Source: Spirosoma linguale DSM 74 (GTDB taxonomy: Bacteria; Bacteroidota; Bacteroidia; Cytophagales; Spirosomataceae). From it: a DNA stretch of 64,000 nt. Both the position numbers and the translations under genes were made by a program. Each line of letters starts with the position of its first letter. Position 1 is the stretch's first letter. Positions 1 to 7,487 of this stretch are shown one piece after another. Below the pieces are notes generated by a model. That model ran no database searches. It was not told the DNA's origin and was given only the letters and a program-made list of their open reading frames with translations. The stretch lies in assembly GCA_000024525.1 (NCBI GenBank), contig CP001769.1:7473001-7537000 (forward strand). The letters run 5' to 3'.

Positions 1-142
1 TAGTGGAATGATGTTCATCTCTGGTTATTGATTAATATTTCTGGGTAAATATATCCCTTTATAAGGTGTTTGCGATGCTATTTATAGTAATCGGGGCTAA
101 TCGCCCAAAAACACTGTATTAATAAGTGACTTGATTATATAT

Positions 143-1378
143 CTACCCGAACAGCTTATCCAATGCCTGATCAGTGATCTCACTGTCGAAGTCAGCTAAG
201 TACTTTTCCGTAATGTTGATCTTGGAGTGCCGCAGCAGCTTGGAAATGGCGTATACATCCTTTATTTTCCTCCGACCCAGGTCAGCAAAGGTATGCCGGG
301 CGGAATGGAACGATACTGCTTTGGCAATGCCTGCCCTACTACACACCAGCTTGAGGTATTTATTGATGAGGGCGTTTTTGCGGGAAATCTCCCGGAGCAG
401 GTCAGCCGGACTACTATAGTCCCGCCCACTGCTGACGATAGGGAAAATAAAGTCGTCGGGCTTGGCATCGGGCTTAGCGTAATGGCACAGAATCGCTTCT
501 GCCTGTTTGGGTAGCTGAATGCTGTGGCTTTGCTGAATGATGTGCTGGGTCTTCCGCATCACATACGACAACCGACCGCCGTTGATGTTTTGCCACTTAA
601 GACAAGCTACGTCGCTGAACCGGATACCAGCACAGTAAAAAGCAAACAGCCAGTAGTTCCGGGTATGCCATAGCAGCGAGCCTTCGGGAAGATCGACCGA
701 TGTAAACGCCTGTAATTCTGTTTCGGTCAGCCGGATGCGTTCCAGCTTAGCTTCCTTGATTTTGAAGCCCAGAAACGGGTTATCCTGCCGTTTTAACAGT
801 CCCGCTTCGATTGCCTTGCTAATAACTGTTCGTAGCTTGGTGAGTCCTGTATTCGCCGTATTCAGGCTGTTGCCCCTGACCTTCATCAGCCACCCATGAT
901 AGGTGTATAGCATAGGCGTAGTAATGTCGGTAAATGTCAGATTGTCATTCCGGACATACAGCCGAAACTTGTTTACCTCACAGCGGACATTACGCCCTGT
1001 GTTGTATGCCTGCCCGGGAGTCAGTGCGTCAGCAAAGGCAAAGAAGGAGGTTGAGGGTCTGCCTTTCAGGTGATCGAACACGTCGCTGGCACTGGCTCCC
1101 CGGACGTCTGCCTTGATGGTCGTAGCCTGTGCTTTTAGTTCATCAATCCGGGCGTTGATGGCTTTATGCAGCTCATAGCTGCGACGGACTTCTTTCTTTT
1201 TAGGGTTCCAGTCTTTCTTAGGAATAGCAAAGCCGGTATAGATACGCCTGATCTTGCGGTCCTCGGTCACACGCAGGAACAGGGCGTGGTTTCCATCTGC
1301 TTTGGGTTTATGATTTAGTTCGACCGTGAAGGTAAACGCATTTAGGTAGTCGCGGCTGGTTATCGAATCTGCGGGCAT
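143..1378 (-). CDS. Tyrosine recombinase (phage-type integrase)
   Basis: This 411-residue protein is a site-specific recombinase of the type that moves integrative elements in Bacteroidota. The N-terminal ~100 residues look like an arm-binding domain (motif FAIPKKDWNPKKKEV), residues ~105-200 are a SAM-like core-binding domain, and the C-terminal half holds the catalytic set: R253 (AGIRFSDVACLKW), a Lys near 276, H358 and R361 (HSARHTF), H384 (LLRHSKI) and the Tyr nucleophile Y393 (EKYL). It therefore looks intact and active. Its start codon lies about 130 bp from a partial tRNA-Leu (1509-1566), the usual arrangement of an integrase beside its attachment site. The gene reads leftward, so the element it belongs to probably extends beyond the left edge of the window. 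The family is certain; the identity of the element is not. Confidence 0.93.
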   Translation of the reverse strand: MPADSITSRDYLNAFTFTVELNHKPKADGNHALFLRVTEDRKIRRIYTGFAIPKKDWNPKKKEVRRSYELHKAINARIDELKAQATTIKADVRGASASDVFDHLKGRPSTSFFAFADALTPGQAYNTGRNVRCEVNKFRLYVRNDNLTFTDITTPMLYTYHGWLMKVRGNSLNTANTGLTKLRTVISKAIEAGLLKRQDNPFLGFKIKEAKLERIRLTETELQAFTSVDLPEGSLLWHTRNYWLFAFYCAGIRFSDVACLKWQNINGGRLSYVMRKTQHIIQQSHSIQLPKQAEAILCHYAKPDAKPDDFIFPIVSSGRDYSSPADLLREISRKNALINKYLKLVCSRAGIAKAVSFHSARHTFADLGRRKIKDVYAISKLLRHSKINITEKYLADFDSEITDQALDKLFG

Positions 1379-1508
1379 TGTGCTAAAAGCTATGGGTTGC
1401 TTAGTGCTGATTTTACCGAAACATTACCGAAACAAATTGCTTAGCAAGGGCTTTCAGACAGCTTTGCCTTACTATGGATGCTTTTGGTAAGCCTCTGTTT
1501 AACAGTGA

Positions 1509-1566
1509 TTTAAGAAAATCCTGTGGGCGTTAGCCCGTGCGGGTTCGACTCCCGCTCCTGGTACCA
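1509..1566 (+). other. 3' fragment of tRNA-Leu; probable attachment (att) site scar
   Basis: The sequence reads like a class-II tRNA from the anticodon loop to the encoded CCA: anticodon-like TAA near 1511, a long variable arm with stem GGGC/GCCC, a T arm with stem GCGGG/CCCGC around TTCGACT, a 3' acceptor strand TCCTGGT and ACCA. The sequence upstream (1440-1508) cannot form the D arm, the 5' anticodon stem or the 5' acceptor strand, so this is not a complete tRNA gene. Tyrosine recombinases often use tRNA 3' halves as crossover sites, and the break here falls in the anticodon loop. I infer that the intact tRNA-Leu lies outside the window to the left and that this copy is the right end of the integrated element. 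Confidence 0.6.
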
Positions 1567-1570
1567 ATGT

Positions 1571-1620
1571 AGACCTCTAATCCTTTGCTATTCATGGGGG
1601 TTAGAGGTCTTCCTTTTTTT
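1571..1620 (+). terminator. Rho-independent terminator
   Basis: A perfect 10-bp stem (AGACCTCTAA at 1571-1580 with TTAGAGGTCT at 1601-1610) is followed by a T tract (1614-1620). It sits 5 bp after the CCA end of the tRNA-Leu fragment and is most simply the native terminator of that tRNA gene, displaced together with its 3' half by integration. Confidence 0.8.
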
Positions 1621-1833
1621 AATGTATACGGGTTGGCAAGTTGATATCATTGATTTTGATAAGGAACTTCCCAAAACTTCGTTAATCATTCTGAAACGTG
1701 GGTCAATATTTGCTTGCGCTTTGTATGTTTAAAGTGACACCAGTCGCTTGACATTCACAGAGCCTTGAGCTTAAGCTGGTATATTTCGATTAGAATGTCC
1801 TTTTCTATAAAATCCACCTTCAAAAACTAGAAA

Positions 1834-3012
1834 ATGGCAGATAAGGCCCCTATAACACCGCAGGTTTTAAGGTGGGCTAGGCTAACCGCCAAATTTTCTA
1901 TTGAAATTGCCGCTACCAAAGTTAAGGTTGCTGCCGAAAAACTTGATGAGTGGGAAAATGGTATTAGCCAACCTACTATTGTTCAAGCTCAATCATTGGC
2001 TAAATTATATAAGCGACCTTTTGCGATTCTTTTTTTGCCCAATATCCCGACTGATTTTCAGCCTTTACAGGATTATCGAAAAAATGCAGACGAACTGAGC
2101 ACGGCGTCCATATTTATAATTCGAGAAATACAAGAACGGCAAGCATGGATAAGTGAATTTTACCAAGAAAACGGAGAAGCACCGTTACCATTTGTTGGTA
2201 AATTCTCTATTCGGGATTCTTCAGATACTGTTGCAGCCGATATATTAAAAACGCTCGAAATACGCTCCCCTTATTACCAAACAAGTAACCCGGTAAAGGA
2301 GTGGGTTGATAAAGCTGAAGCTAAAGGGGTATTTATATCTAGAAGTAGTTTTATTCACTCTAGAATGAAATTCGATAGCGATGAAATCAAAGGATTTGCT
2401 ATAGCTGATGAATACGCTCCTTTCATTTTTGTTAATACTGAAGATTGGAAAGCTCCACAACTATTTACATTGGTACATGAATTGGCTCATATATGGATTG
2501 GGCAATCTGGTGTTTCTAACGAATCCGATTTAGAGCTGAAATTAAAACATCAAATTCATCAAGTGGAGGCATTTTGCAACGAAGTAGCTGCTGCTGCTTT
2601 GATGCAAAACGAGTCAATGAATCGGCTTAATAGGAATGTCTTTAAATCCCAGGTAGAACTATTTACTACTGCTAAAAATTGGGGTGTAAGCTCATTTGCT
2701 TTATTGGTGCGAGCATTGCATATGAATTTGATTTCGACGCAAGAGTACAATAACTCGAAAGCTCAGGCTGATTCGGCATATAAACAATACTTGGTTCGTG
2801 AAGAAGCGAAACGGGAGAGTCAAAAGAAGGACACCGATGGTGGTCCAAGTTACTATCAACTTCAACTTAACAAAGTTAGCCCACACTTTACCCGGTTTGT
2901 TCTAGAGGCCTATCGTAGCGGAATGATACCCCCGACGCAAGCAAGTAGTTTATTAAACGTAAAGACGAATAACTTTCCTAAACTTGAGAAATATCTATCC
3001 ACGCAGGCATGA
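1834..3012 (+). CDS. HTH-XRE / ImmA-IrrE-type zinc metallopeptidase
   Basis: 392 residues. An N-terminal XRE-like helix-turn-helix (~residues 8-58, ending in WENGISQPTIVQAQSLAKLY) is followed by an ImmA/IrrE (DUF955) protease domain with the zinc motif HELAH at 215-219 (LFTLVHELAHIWIG). Proteins of this family usually cleave or derepress regulators in mobile elements, or act as the antitoxin-like half of two-gene modules. The stop codon overlaps the start of the next gene (ATGA), which suggests translational coupling with a PIN-like protein; this pair is a recurrent module in bacteria. The region is visibly more AT-rich than genes after 5.2 kb and lies between an integration scar and insertion sequences, so horizontal acquisition is likely. 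The substrate is unknown. Confidence 0.85.
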   Translation: MADKAPITPQVLRWARLTAKFSIEIAATKVKVAAEKLDEWENGISQPTIVQAQSLAKLYKRPFAILFLPNIPTDFQPLQDYRKNADELSTASIFIIREIQERQAWISEFYQENGEAPLPFVGKFSIRDSSDTVAADILKTLEIRSPYYQTSNPVKEWVDKAEAKGVFISRSSFIHSRMKFDSDEIKGFAIADEYAPFIFVNTEDWKAPQLFTLVHELAHIWIGQSGVSNESDLELKLKHQIHQVEAFCNEVAAAALMQNESMNRLNRNVFKSQVELFTTAKNWGVSSFALLVRALHMNLISTQEYNNSKAQADSAYKQYLVREEAKRESQKKDTDGGPSYYQLQLNKVSPHFTRFVLEAYRSGMIPPTQASSLLNVKTNNFPKLEKYLSTQA

Positions 3013-3437
3013 AGTATTCCAGGTATTGTTTAGATGCCAACGTCTTGATTGTGGCTTGGCATACGTATTACGCCCCTACAATTTGCCTGAGCTACTGGGA
3101 CTTGTTGGCGAAATTAGGGCGCGACAATCTAATCTTTCTGCCGAGCGAAGTATTAGCTGAACTGGAAAAGACAGATGATGATTTGTTAAAGTGGGCTAAA
3201 TCCTCCAAGATACCAGTGGAGAAGACGGATACGTCAGTTATAAGTTGCCTTAAAGATATCTATAACAATAACCCTATTCATACTAAACTTATAGATAGCG
3301 CAAAGGGACGATCATTAGCTGATCCTTGGGTGATTGCACACGCAATGAGACAAAATGCTTGTGTTGTTACCAAAGAAAATAAAATAATCGCTAATGTCCT
3401 TACCCCCTTTGGTGAGCCAGTTTTACCTGGAGTTTAG
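3009..3437 (+). CDS. PIN-like (DUF4411-type) putative ribonuclease, probably shortened at the C-terminus
   Basis: 142 residues with a PIN-like fold: an N-terminal acidic residue after a hydrophobic strand (YCLDANVLIVAW, D9), a middle glutamate (PSEVLAELEK) and a C-terminal acidic site (SLADPWVIAHAM) followed by a VVTKE strand, as in DUF4411 proteins. It overlaps the ImmA/IrrE gene by 4 bp, so the two are probably one operon acting as a toxin-antitoxin-like module with the PIN protein as the RNase. DUF4411 members usually continue for some 15-25 residues past the VVT strand; here the frame stops at 3437, eight bases before the end of an IS3 element, so the tail may have been lost in a rearrangement. 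Assignment to PIN is good; whether it is functional is unclear. Confidence 0.7.
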   Translation: MKYSRYCLDANVLIVAWHTYYAPTICLSYWDLLAKLGRDNLIFLPSEVLAELEKTDDDLLKWAKSSKIPVEKTDTSVISCLKDIYNNNPIHTKLIDSAKGRSLADPWVIAHAMRQNACVVTKENKIIANVLTPFGEPVLPGV

Positions 3438-3471
3438 CCACTTGCTGAGGTCCTCCCGAAAAGCGTGCCGC

Positions 3472-4592
3472 TCAAAGATTGAGGACCGGACGTTCATTTG
3501 TTCTTCTTTCAATACCCATTCCGGCCTCATCTGGTGTTCGTCCGCCGAGCGAACTATGGGGTCGAAAGGAATTATATTCTTGACGCCAAGCCTCGATTTT
3601 TTCACGAGCATCTTCCAACGACAAGAACCAGTGAGCGTTCAAGCACTCGTCCCGAAAACTGCCATTGAACGACTCAATAAACGGGTTATCAGTTGGCTTG
3701 CCAGGTCTGGAAAAGTCTAATGTTACCCCGTTGTCATAAGCCCACAAATCGAGAGCTTTCGATATAAATTCACTGCCATTATCTACTTGAATCCGCTCGG
3801 GCATAGCCAAATGTATCTCTTTTAGTTGATTCATCACTGCTACTACATCATCCCCTTTCAACGATTGGCCGACATGAATGGCCACGCATTGGCGACTATA
3901 ATTATCAACTATAGTTAACGCCCGGATTTTTCGGCCATCAAAAAGCTGGTCAGCCACAAAATCCATGCTCCAGCACTGATGAATACTGGAGAGTTGGGGG
4001 CGCTCTAACCGGTGGGCAGCGGCTCGATTACGACGGGGGCGCTTGCTTCTGAGATGCAATCCTTCTTCACAATACACCCTATACACCCTTTTGTGGTTGT
4101 CACGCCAACCCTCCCGGCGCAGCAGCACATAAATCCGCTGATAACCGTACCGAACCCTTACCTGGGCAATTTCTTTGATTCGTTTCCGGATCACGGAGTC
4201 ATCTCGACGACGAGATTTAAACTGCAAGGAGGATCGACGGAACTGAATCACAGCGCATGCACGACGTGCTGAAACGCGATAGTTTTCCATTAAACTTGAG
4301 GCCAGTTTTCTTAGCTGAACTGGCCTTAAAGCTTTTTTTTGAGCACATCCTGAAGCATTTGTTTGTCCAAGCTTAGGTCGGCCACTAGCTGTTTCAGCTG
4401 ACGGTTTTCCTCTTCCAACTGGCGTAATCGGTGCAATTCGGCAACACCTAATCCGCCATACTTCTTCTTCCAATTGTAAAAGGTAGCCTCACTAATACCC
4501 ATTTTGCGGCATACTTCAGCTACAGCCACTCCAGTCTCAGATTGTTTGAGAGCAAAAACGATTTGTGCTTCGGTGAACTTCGTTTTCTTCAT
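3472..4592 (-). CDS. IS3-family transposase OrfAB (OrfB catalytic part made by -1 frameshift)
   Basis: OrfB is open in the -1 frame relative to OrfA and the two join naturally at the slip site: ...LQDVLKKK then ALRPVQLRKLASSLMENYRVS.... It has an HTH_21 segment (VRYGYQRIYVLLRREGW) and an rve integrase core with the DDE set: D in WSMDFVADQL, D in IQVDNGSEF and E in NPFIESFNGSFRDECL, ending with EEYNSFRPHSSLG-type residues (QEYNSFRPHSSLGG). The open frame upstream of the slip site (up to 4473) is only a shadow of orfA. The enzyme is intact, so the element may still be mobile. Stop codon at 3472. Confidence 0.9.
4326..4592 (-). CDS. IS3-family transposase OrfA (HTH protein)
   Basis: 88 residues: the N-terminal transposase_8 helix-turn-helix (FTEAQIVFALKQSETG ... 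ISEATFYNWKKKYGG) followed by a leucine-zipper-like coiled coil (LRQLEEENRQLKQLVADL) ending in LQDVLKKKL. It binds the terminal repeats and is translated either alone or as the first part of the OrfAB transposase by frameshifting in the run of eight A residues at its 3' end. All landmarks of the family are intact. Confidence 0.92.
   Translation of the reverse strand: MKKTKFTEAQIVFALKQSETGVAVAEVCRKMGISEATFYNWKKKYGGLGVAELHRLRQLEEENRQLKQLVADLSLDKQMLQDVLKKKL
4332..4340 (-). promoter_or_regulatory. Programmed -1 frameshift slippery site of the IS3 element
   Basis: On the coding (minus) strand eight A residues followed by G (AAAAAAAAG) lie just before the orfA stop codon. IS3-family elements use such A-rich heptamers for -1 frameshifting, and orfA and orfB are in the required relative phase. 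Confidence 0.8.
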
Positions 4593-4672
4593 GACGATTT
4601 GTTTGATTTAAGTTAATTCAAATCGCCCGATTTCTCTACTTTACACTGGAACGCTTTTCTGGGGGGACGTCA

Positions 4673-5122
4673 AAACTAAGTCCAATGATTTGTGAATACA
4701 GGGGTCTGGATGCCAACAAACGAGTCAATGGCCGTAAAAGACAATTTGTCGTCGATACGCAAGGTCGACTCTGGGTAGCGGATGTTCATGCGGCAAATCA
4801 AGCCGAAGGCCCCGCAGCTATCGTCCTAATTGGCGATGTTCTTTGGCGTGCAGGCGAACGCTTAAAAAAAGTGTATGGTGATCAGTCCTACAACGGTGTT
4901 TTTGCCAAGGCATTAGCTGATTGGGACATCACTTTTGAAAAAGCATCGCGGGCCGAATCGACCCGAGGATTTGTCCCTGTTGCTAAACGCTGGGTAGTCG
5001 AACGTACGATTGCGTGGACAAATTTCTTCCGGCGCATTGTCAAAGATTACGAATATACCCTATCATCTTCGGCCAATTGGCTTTATTTAGCTAACATTCA
5101 ACTAATGCTCCAGCGAATTTGA
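4673..5122 (+). pseudogene. 5'-truncated IS5-type transposase remnant
   Basis: The 145 readable residues from 4685 correspond to the C-terminal half of an IS5-family DDE transposase: a core D in LDANKRVNGRKRQFVVDTQG, D in KKVYGDQSYNG and the E-containing end KRWVVERTIAWTNFFRRIVKDYE. The N-terminal half (DNA-binding and first catalytic part) is missing because the fragment begins exactly at the right end of the IS3 element. It cannot be active. It shows that at least two insertion events and a deletion have happened between the tRNA scar and the Crp/Fnr gene. Confidence 0.8.
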
Positions 5123-5225
5123 TCCTCATACAAAATATAATTCCCCAACACATTCTTAAGGTTAGCAACTTGTAGGGGTAATACCGTGTTTTAGCTAAAC
5201 CTTACACATACCTGCCGGATAAACT

Positions 5226-5864
5226 ATGAAATTAACGACTGACTATTTACAGGAAACGCTTAATGGCCGGTTCGAGTATTCGCTGCTTCAGGAGCTGGTC
5301 GAGGTGGGCCAGTTCAAGCGGGCTCCTGTTGGTTCTTACCTGATTCGGCCCGGTGAGTACATCCGTTCTGTTCCTTTTATTATTCGGGGGTCGGTTAAAA
5401 TTATGCGTCCCGATCAGGAAGGCCGGGAGGCACTACTCTATTACCTGGGTGGGCAGGATGCCTGCGCTATGTCTCTAACCTGTTGTCTGGGTAGTAAACG
5501 GAGTGAGATCACGGCTGTGGTTGAAGAAGAAACTGAACTGATCGCTATTCCGGTGGAGAAAGTGGACGAGTGGCTTTGCCGGTATTCTACCTGGAAGCAG
5601 TTTGTGTTTCAAACGTATCAAAAACGGTTCGATAACTTACTGATGACCATCGACGAAGTGATTTTCCATAAACTCGATGAGCGCCTACTAACCTACCTTC
5701 ACAAGAAAGTAGCGAGTTGTCAGTGTACAGTGCTGAACATTACGCATGAAGAAATTGCCCGTGACCTGGCCACCTCACGCGAGGTAATCTCCCGATTACT
5801 GAAGCAGTTGGAAAAAGATGGCCATATTCAGCTCATGCGGCATAAAATAACTATGCTGGCTTAA
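5226..5864 (+). CDS. Crp/Fnr-family transcriptional regulator
   Basis: 212 residues: an N-terminal cyclic-nucleotide-binding-type beta-barrel (~20-120, GSYLIRPGEYIRSVPFIIRGSVKI), a long dimerisation helix and a C-terminal HTH_Crp (~155-212, NITHEEIARDLATSREVISR then LLKQLEKDGHI). Cysteines at CAMSLTCCLG in the effector domain could sense redox or sulfur species, but there is no Fnr-type N-terminal cysteine cluster. It precedes three sulfur-related genes, each of which carries a similar 16-bp Crp/Fnr-like dyad at identical spacing from its -7 element, so it is probably the activator of all three. No such site is seen upstream of its own start, so autoregulation is not indicated. The family is certain; the ligand is unknown. 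Confidence 0.92.
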   Translation: MKLTTDYLQETLNGRFEYSLLQELVEVGQFKRAPVGSYLIRPGEYIRSVPFIIRGSVKIMRPDQEGREALLYYLGGQDACAMSLTCCLGSKRSEITAVVEEETELIAIPVEKVDEWLCRYSTWKQFVFQTYQKRFDNLLMTIDEVIFHKLDERLLTYLHKKVASCQCTVLNITHEEIARDLATSREVISRLLKQLEKDGHIQLMRHKITMLA

Positions 5865-5975
5865 GTGCTGGCTACCCGTCGCGACCGCTATGCGTTGATT
5901 GATGCGTGGTTAAGGAGATTTTCGCCAACCGATAATGAAGTAATCGGTCACCCAATAGGGTTTAAGCAACGGCTC

Positions 5976-5991
5976 TGTAACAATTGTCACA
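5976..5991 (+). promoter_or_regulatory. Crp/Fnr-like operator 1 (TauE/SafE promoter)
   Basis: TGTAACAATTGTCACA, an almost perfect dyad. Its centre (5983.5) lies 33.5 bp before a TTCG at 6017-6020, exactly as in the two other operators of this cluster (6893, 7416). This places the dyad about 41 bp before the inferred transcription start, the position of a class II activator site. Confidence 0.7.
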
Positions 5992-6036
5992 GAATCCGGG
6001 AATGGTATGGTCGTATTTCGCTTAAAAATAAGCGTT

Positions 6037-6840
6037 ATGACACCATTACAGTTTGTCGGCTTTGCTGCTTCTATACTTATTGGCGTCAGTCTGGGTTTGA
6101 TTGGCGGAGGGGGAAGCATCCTGACAGTGCCCGTTCTGGTCTATCTGTTGGGCGTCAATCCGCTACTGTCCACTACTTATTCGCTATTCGTTGTCGGGAC
6201 TACCTCACTAGTTGGGTCCGTCAATTACATGCGGCAGCACCAGATTAATTATAGAGCAGCTTTGATCTTTTCGGTGCCCTCGTTCCTCGGCGTTTACCTG
6301 TCCCGAAGCTATCTACTGCCCAATATTCCTGATCCTGTTTTTTCGATTCAGACGTTCGTGCTTAGCAAGAGCGTGGCTATCATGATTCTCTTCGCCTTAA
6401 CTATGTTAATGGCATCCATGAGTATGATTCGGAATAAAATGCCCAAGGTTCATCACCCCGGTGGAACGTTACACGGCAATCTCCCGCTGATCGCTCTGGA
6501 TGGTGTTCTGGTAGGGATACTGACCGGCCTGGTTGGAGCAGGGGGCGGTTTTTTGATTATCCCGGCTCTGGTGCTGATGGTTCGTTTGCCCATGAAAATG
6601 GCTGTGGGTACATCACTGCTCATCATTGCTGCCAATACGCTGATTGGTTTTTGGGGTAGTACCGCCAACCTTAACATTAACTGGCCCTTCCTGATCAAGT
6701 TTACAACGCTTTCTGTGATCGGAATTATGGCGGGCTCATTCCTGACGCGCTTTATTCCGAGTCAGAGTCTGAAAAAGGGCTTTGGATATTTTGTGCTGGT
6801 CATGGGCATCTATATCATCGCCAGAGAAACTGTTTTTTAG
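6037..6840 (+). CDS. TauE/SafE-family sulfite/organosulfonate exporter-like membrane protein
   Basis: 267 residues from this start, with about eight hydrophobic segments and the two repeated glycine-rich signatures of the family (GVSLGLIGGGGSILTVPVLV near the N-terminus and GILTGLVGAGGGFLIIPALV in the middle). The family exports or moves sulfite, thiosulfate or other sulfur anions across the inner membrane. An in-frame ATG at 6007 would add ten residues but lies upstream of the transcription start implied by the operator/-7 arrangement, so 6037 is preferred. It follows a Crp/Fnr gene and precedes DUF2892 and a persulfide dioxygenase-rhodanese, which together suggest removal of sulfite or thiosulfate formed during persulfide oxidation. 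Confidence 0.85.
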   Translation: MTPLQFVGFAASILIGVSLGLIGGGGSILTVPVLVYLLGVNPLLSTTYSLFVVGTTSLVGSVNYMRQHQINYRAALIFSVPSFLGVYLSRSYLLPNIPDPVFSIQTFVLSKSVAIMILFALTMLMASMSMIRNKMPKVHHPGGTLHGNLPLIALDGVLVGILTGLVGAGGGFLIIPALVLMVRLPMKMAVGTSLLIIAANTLIGFWGSTANLNINWPFLIKFTTLSVIGIMAGSFLTRFIPSQSLKKGFGYFVLVMGIYIIARETVF

Positions 6841-6892
6841 CGAATCACCTATTTAAAAGGAATTTAATAAATGCCACGCCGTCAGGCTACTA

Positions 6893-6908
6893 TGTGACTT
6901 TTATCACT
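6893..6908 (+). promoter_or_regulatory. Crp/Fnr-like operator 2 (DUF2892 promoter)
   Basis: TGTGACTTTTATCACT aligns without gaps with the operators at 5976 and 7416 (shared TGTRAC and TCAC half-sites). Its centre lies 33.5 bp before TTCG at 6934-6937, and the start codon follows at 6954. Confidence 0.65.
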
Positions 6909-6953
6909 GAATAGGAATAGAAGAGGCAGTTCCTTCGTGAGAAAAACACTGAT

Positions 6954-7169
6954 ATGAAAAAGAACATGGGTTCCCTTGATCGGACTGTTCGGATTGTTGT
7001 GGCAATAGTCCTGATTGTATTATACGCTAACGGTATTGTTGCCGGGGTTTGGGGTATTGTCAGTCTGGTGCTGGCTGGTGTATTTATCCTGACCAGTCTG
7101 GTTAGTACCTGTCCGCTTTATTTACCTTTCGGTATTCGAACGAACCAGGTGAAAAAACGCGTAAGCTAA
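6954..7169 (+). CDS. DUF2892 (YgaP-like) small inner-membrane protein
   Basis: 71 residues with the DUF2892 pattern: start MKKNMGSLDRTVRIVVAIV, two transmembrane helices (~10-29 and ~33-52) and a cysteine near the end of the second (LVSTCPLYLPFGI). In other bacteria this domain occurs with or fused to rhodanese (YgaP) and in sulfide/persulfide gene clusters. Here it stands between a TauE/SafE exporter and a persulfide dioxygenase-rhodanese and has its own Crp/Fnr-like promoter. The molecular function of the family is not settled. Confidence 0.85.
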   Translation: MKKNMGSLDRTVRIVVAIVLIVLYANGIVAGVWGIVSLVLAGVFILTSLVSTCPLYLPFGIRTNQVKKRVS

Positions 7170-7314
7170 GTTTATGAATGCCTGATTAATGGTAAACTGC
7201 TGAGAAATGAAATAATCATACAGGCAATGATCAGCCTGAAAAGCTGGGGGCTTATCCGAATTGTCCGGCTGGTTGCAAAAAAATAATCCGCATAGACTTA
7301 CCCGGTCAAGTAGA

Positions 7315-7342
7315 CGCTACGCCAAACCCGTAGCGTTTTTCT
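7315..7342 (+). terminator. Rho-independent terminator after DUF2892 gene
   Basis: Stem CGCTACG (7315-7321) with CGTAGCG (7329-7335), a 7-nt loop and a T run (7336-7340). It separates the DUF2892 transcript from the next promoter. The rest of 7170-7415 shows no gene. Confidence 0.7.
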
Positions 7343-7415
7343 TTGCGCTCCAGATCGTATTGACTACAGGGTCAACAGCCAGACCTTAAAAATTTGATAC
7401 AAATCAGGTCGCCTG

Positions 7416-7431
7416 TGTAACAAATATCACG
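7416..7431 (+). promoter_or_regulatory. Crp/Fnr-like operator 3 (persulfide dioxygenase-rhodanese promoter)
   Basis: TGTAACAAATATCACG, matching the sites at 5976 and 6893. Its centre lies 33.5 bp before TTTG at 7457-7460 (a canonical -7 core). The implied start of transcription near 7465 excludes the in-frame TTG at 7458 as a start codon. Confidence 0.68.
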
Positions 7432-7487
7432 GAACGACGCCTGTCTGACGACCAACTTTGACGCATCAATTTAAGTACCGAAACGTC

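Larger units (their letters stand above)
3446..4672 (-). mobile_element. Complete IS3-family (IS407-group-like) insertion sequence
   Basis: About 1,227 bp. The termini are imperfect inverted repeats beginning with TGA: TGAGGTCCTCCCGAAAAGCG at 3446 and, on the minus strand from 4672, TGACGTCCCCCCAGAAAAGC. It carries the usual two overlapping frames (orfA and orfB in the -1 frame) on the minus strand. The flanks (TTGC on the left, AAAC on the right) do not form the 3-4 bp target duplication expected of a simple insertion, and the right flank is the interior of a truncated IS5-type transposase, so the neighbourhood has been rearranged after or during insertion. Confidence 0.9.

Noticed and set aside
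1490..1566. Complete tRNA gene
   Set aside because: Only the part from the anticodon loop to CCA folds; there is no D arm or 5' acceptor strand.
1523..1732. Short plus-strand frame (69 aa) across the tRNA-Leu fragment and terminator
   Set aside because: It overlaps structured RNA sequence and a terminator, and has no family resemblance.
5865..6248. 127-aa plus-strand frame after the Crp/Fnr gene
   Set aside because: It runs through the operator and into the TauE/SafE gene in another frame; no signal of a real protein.
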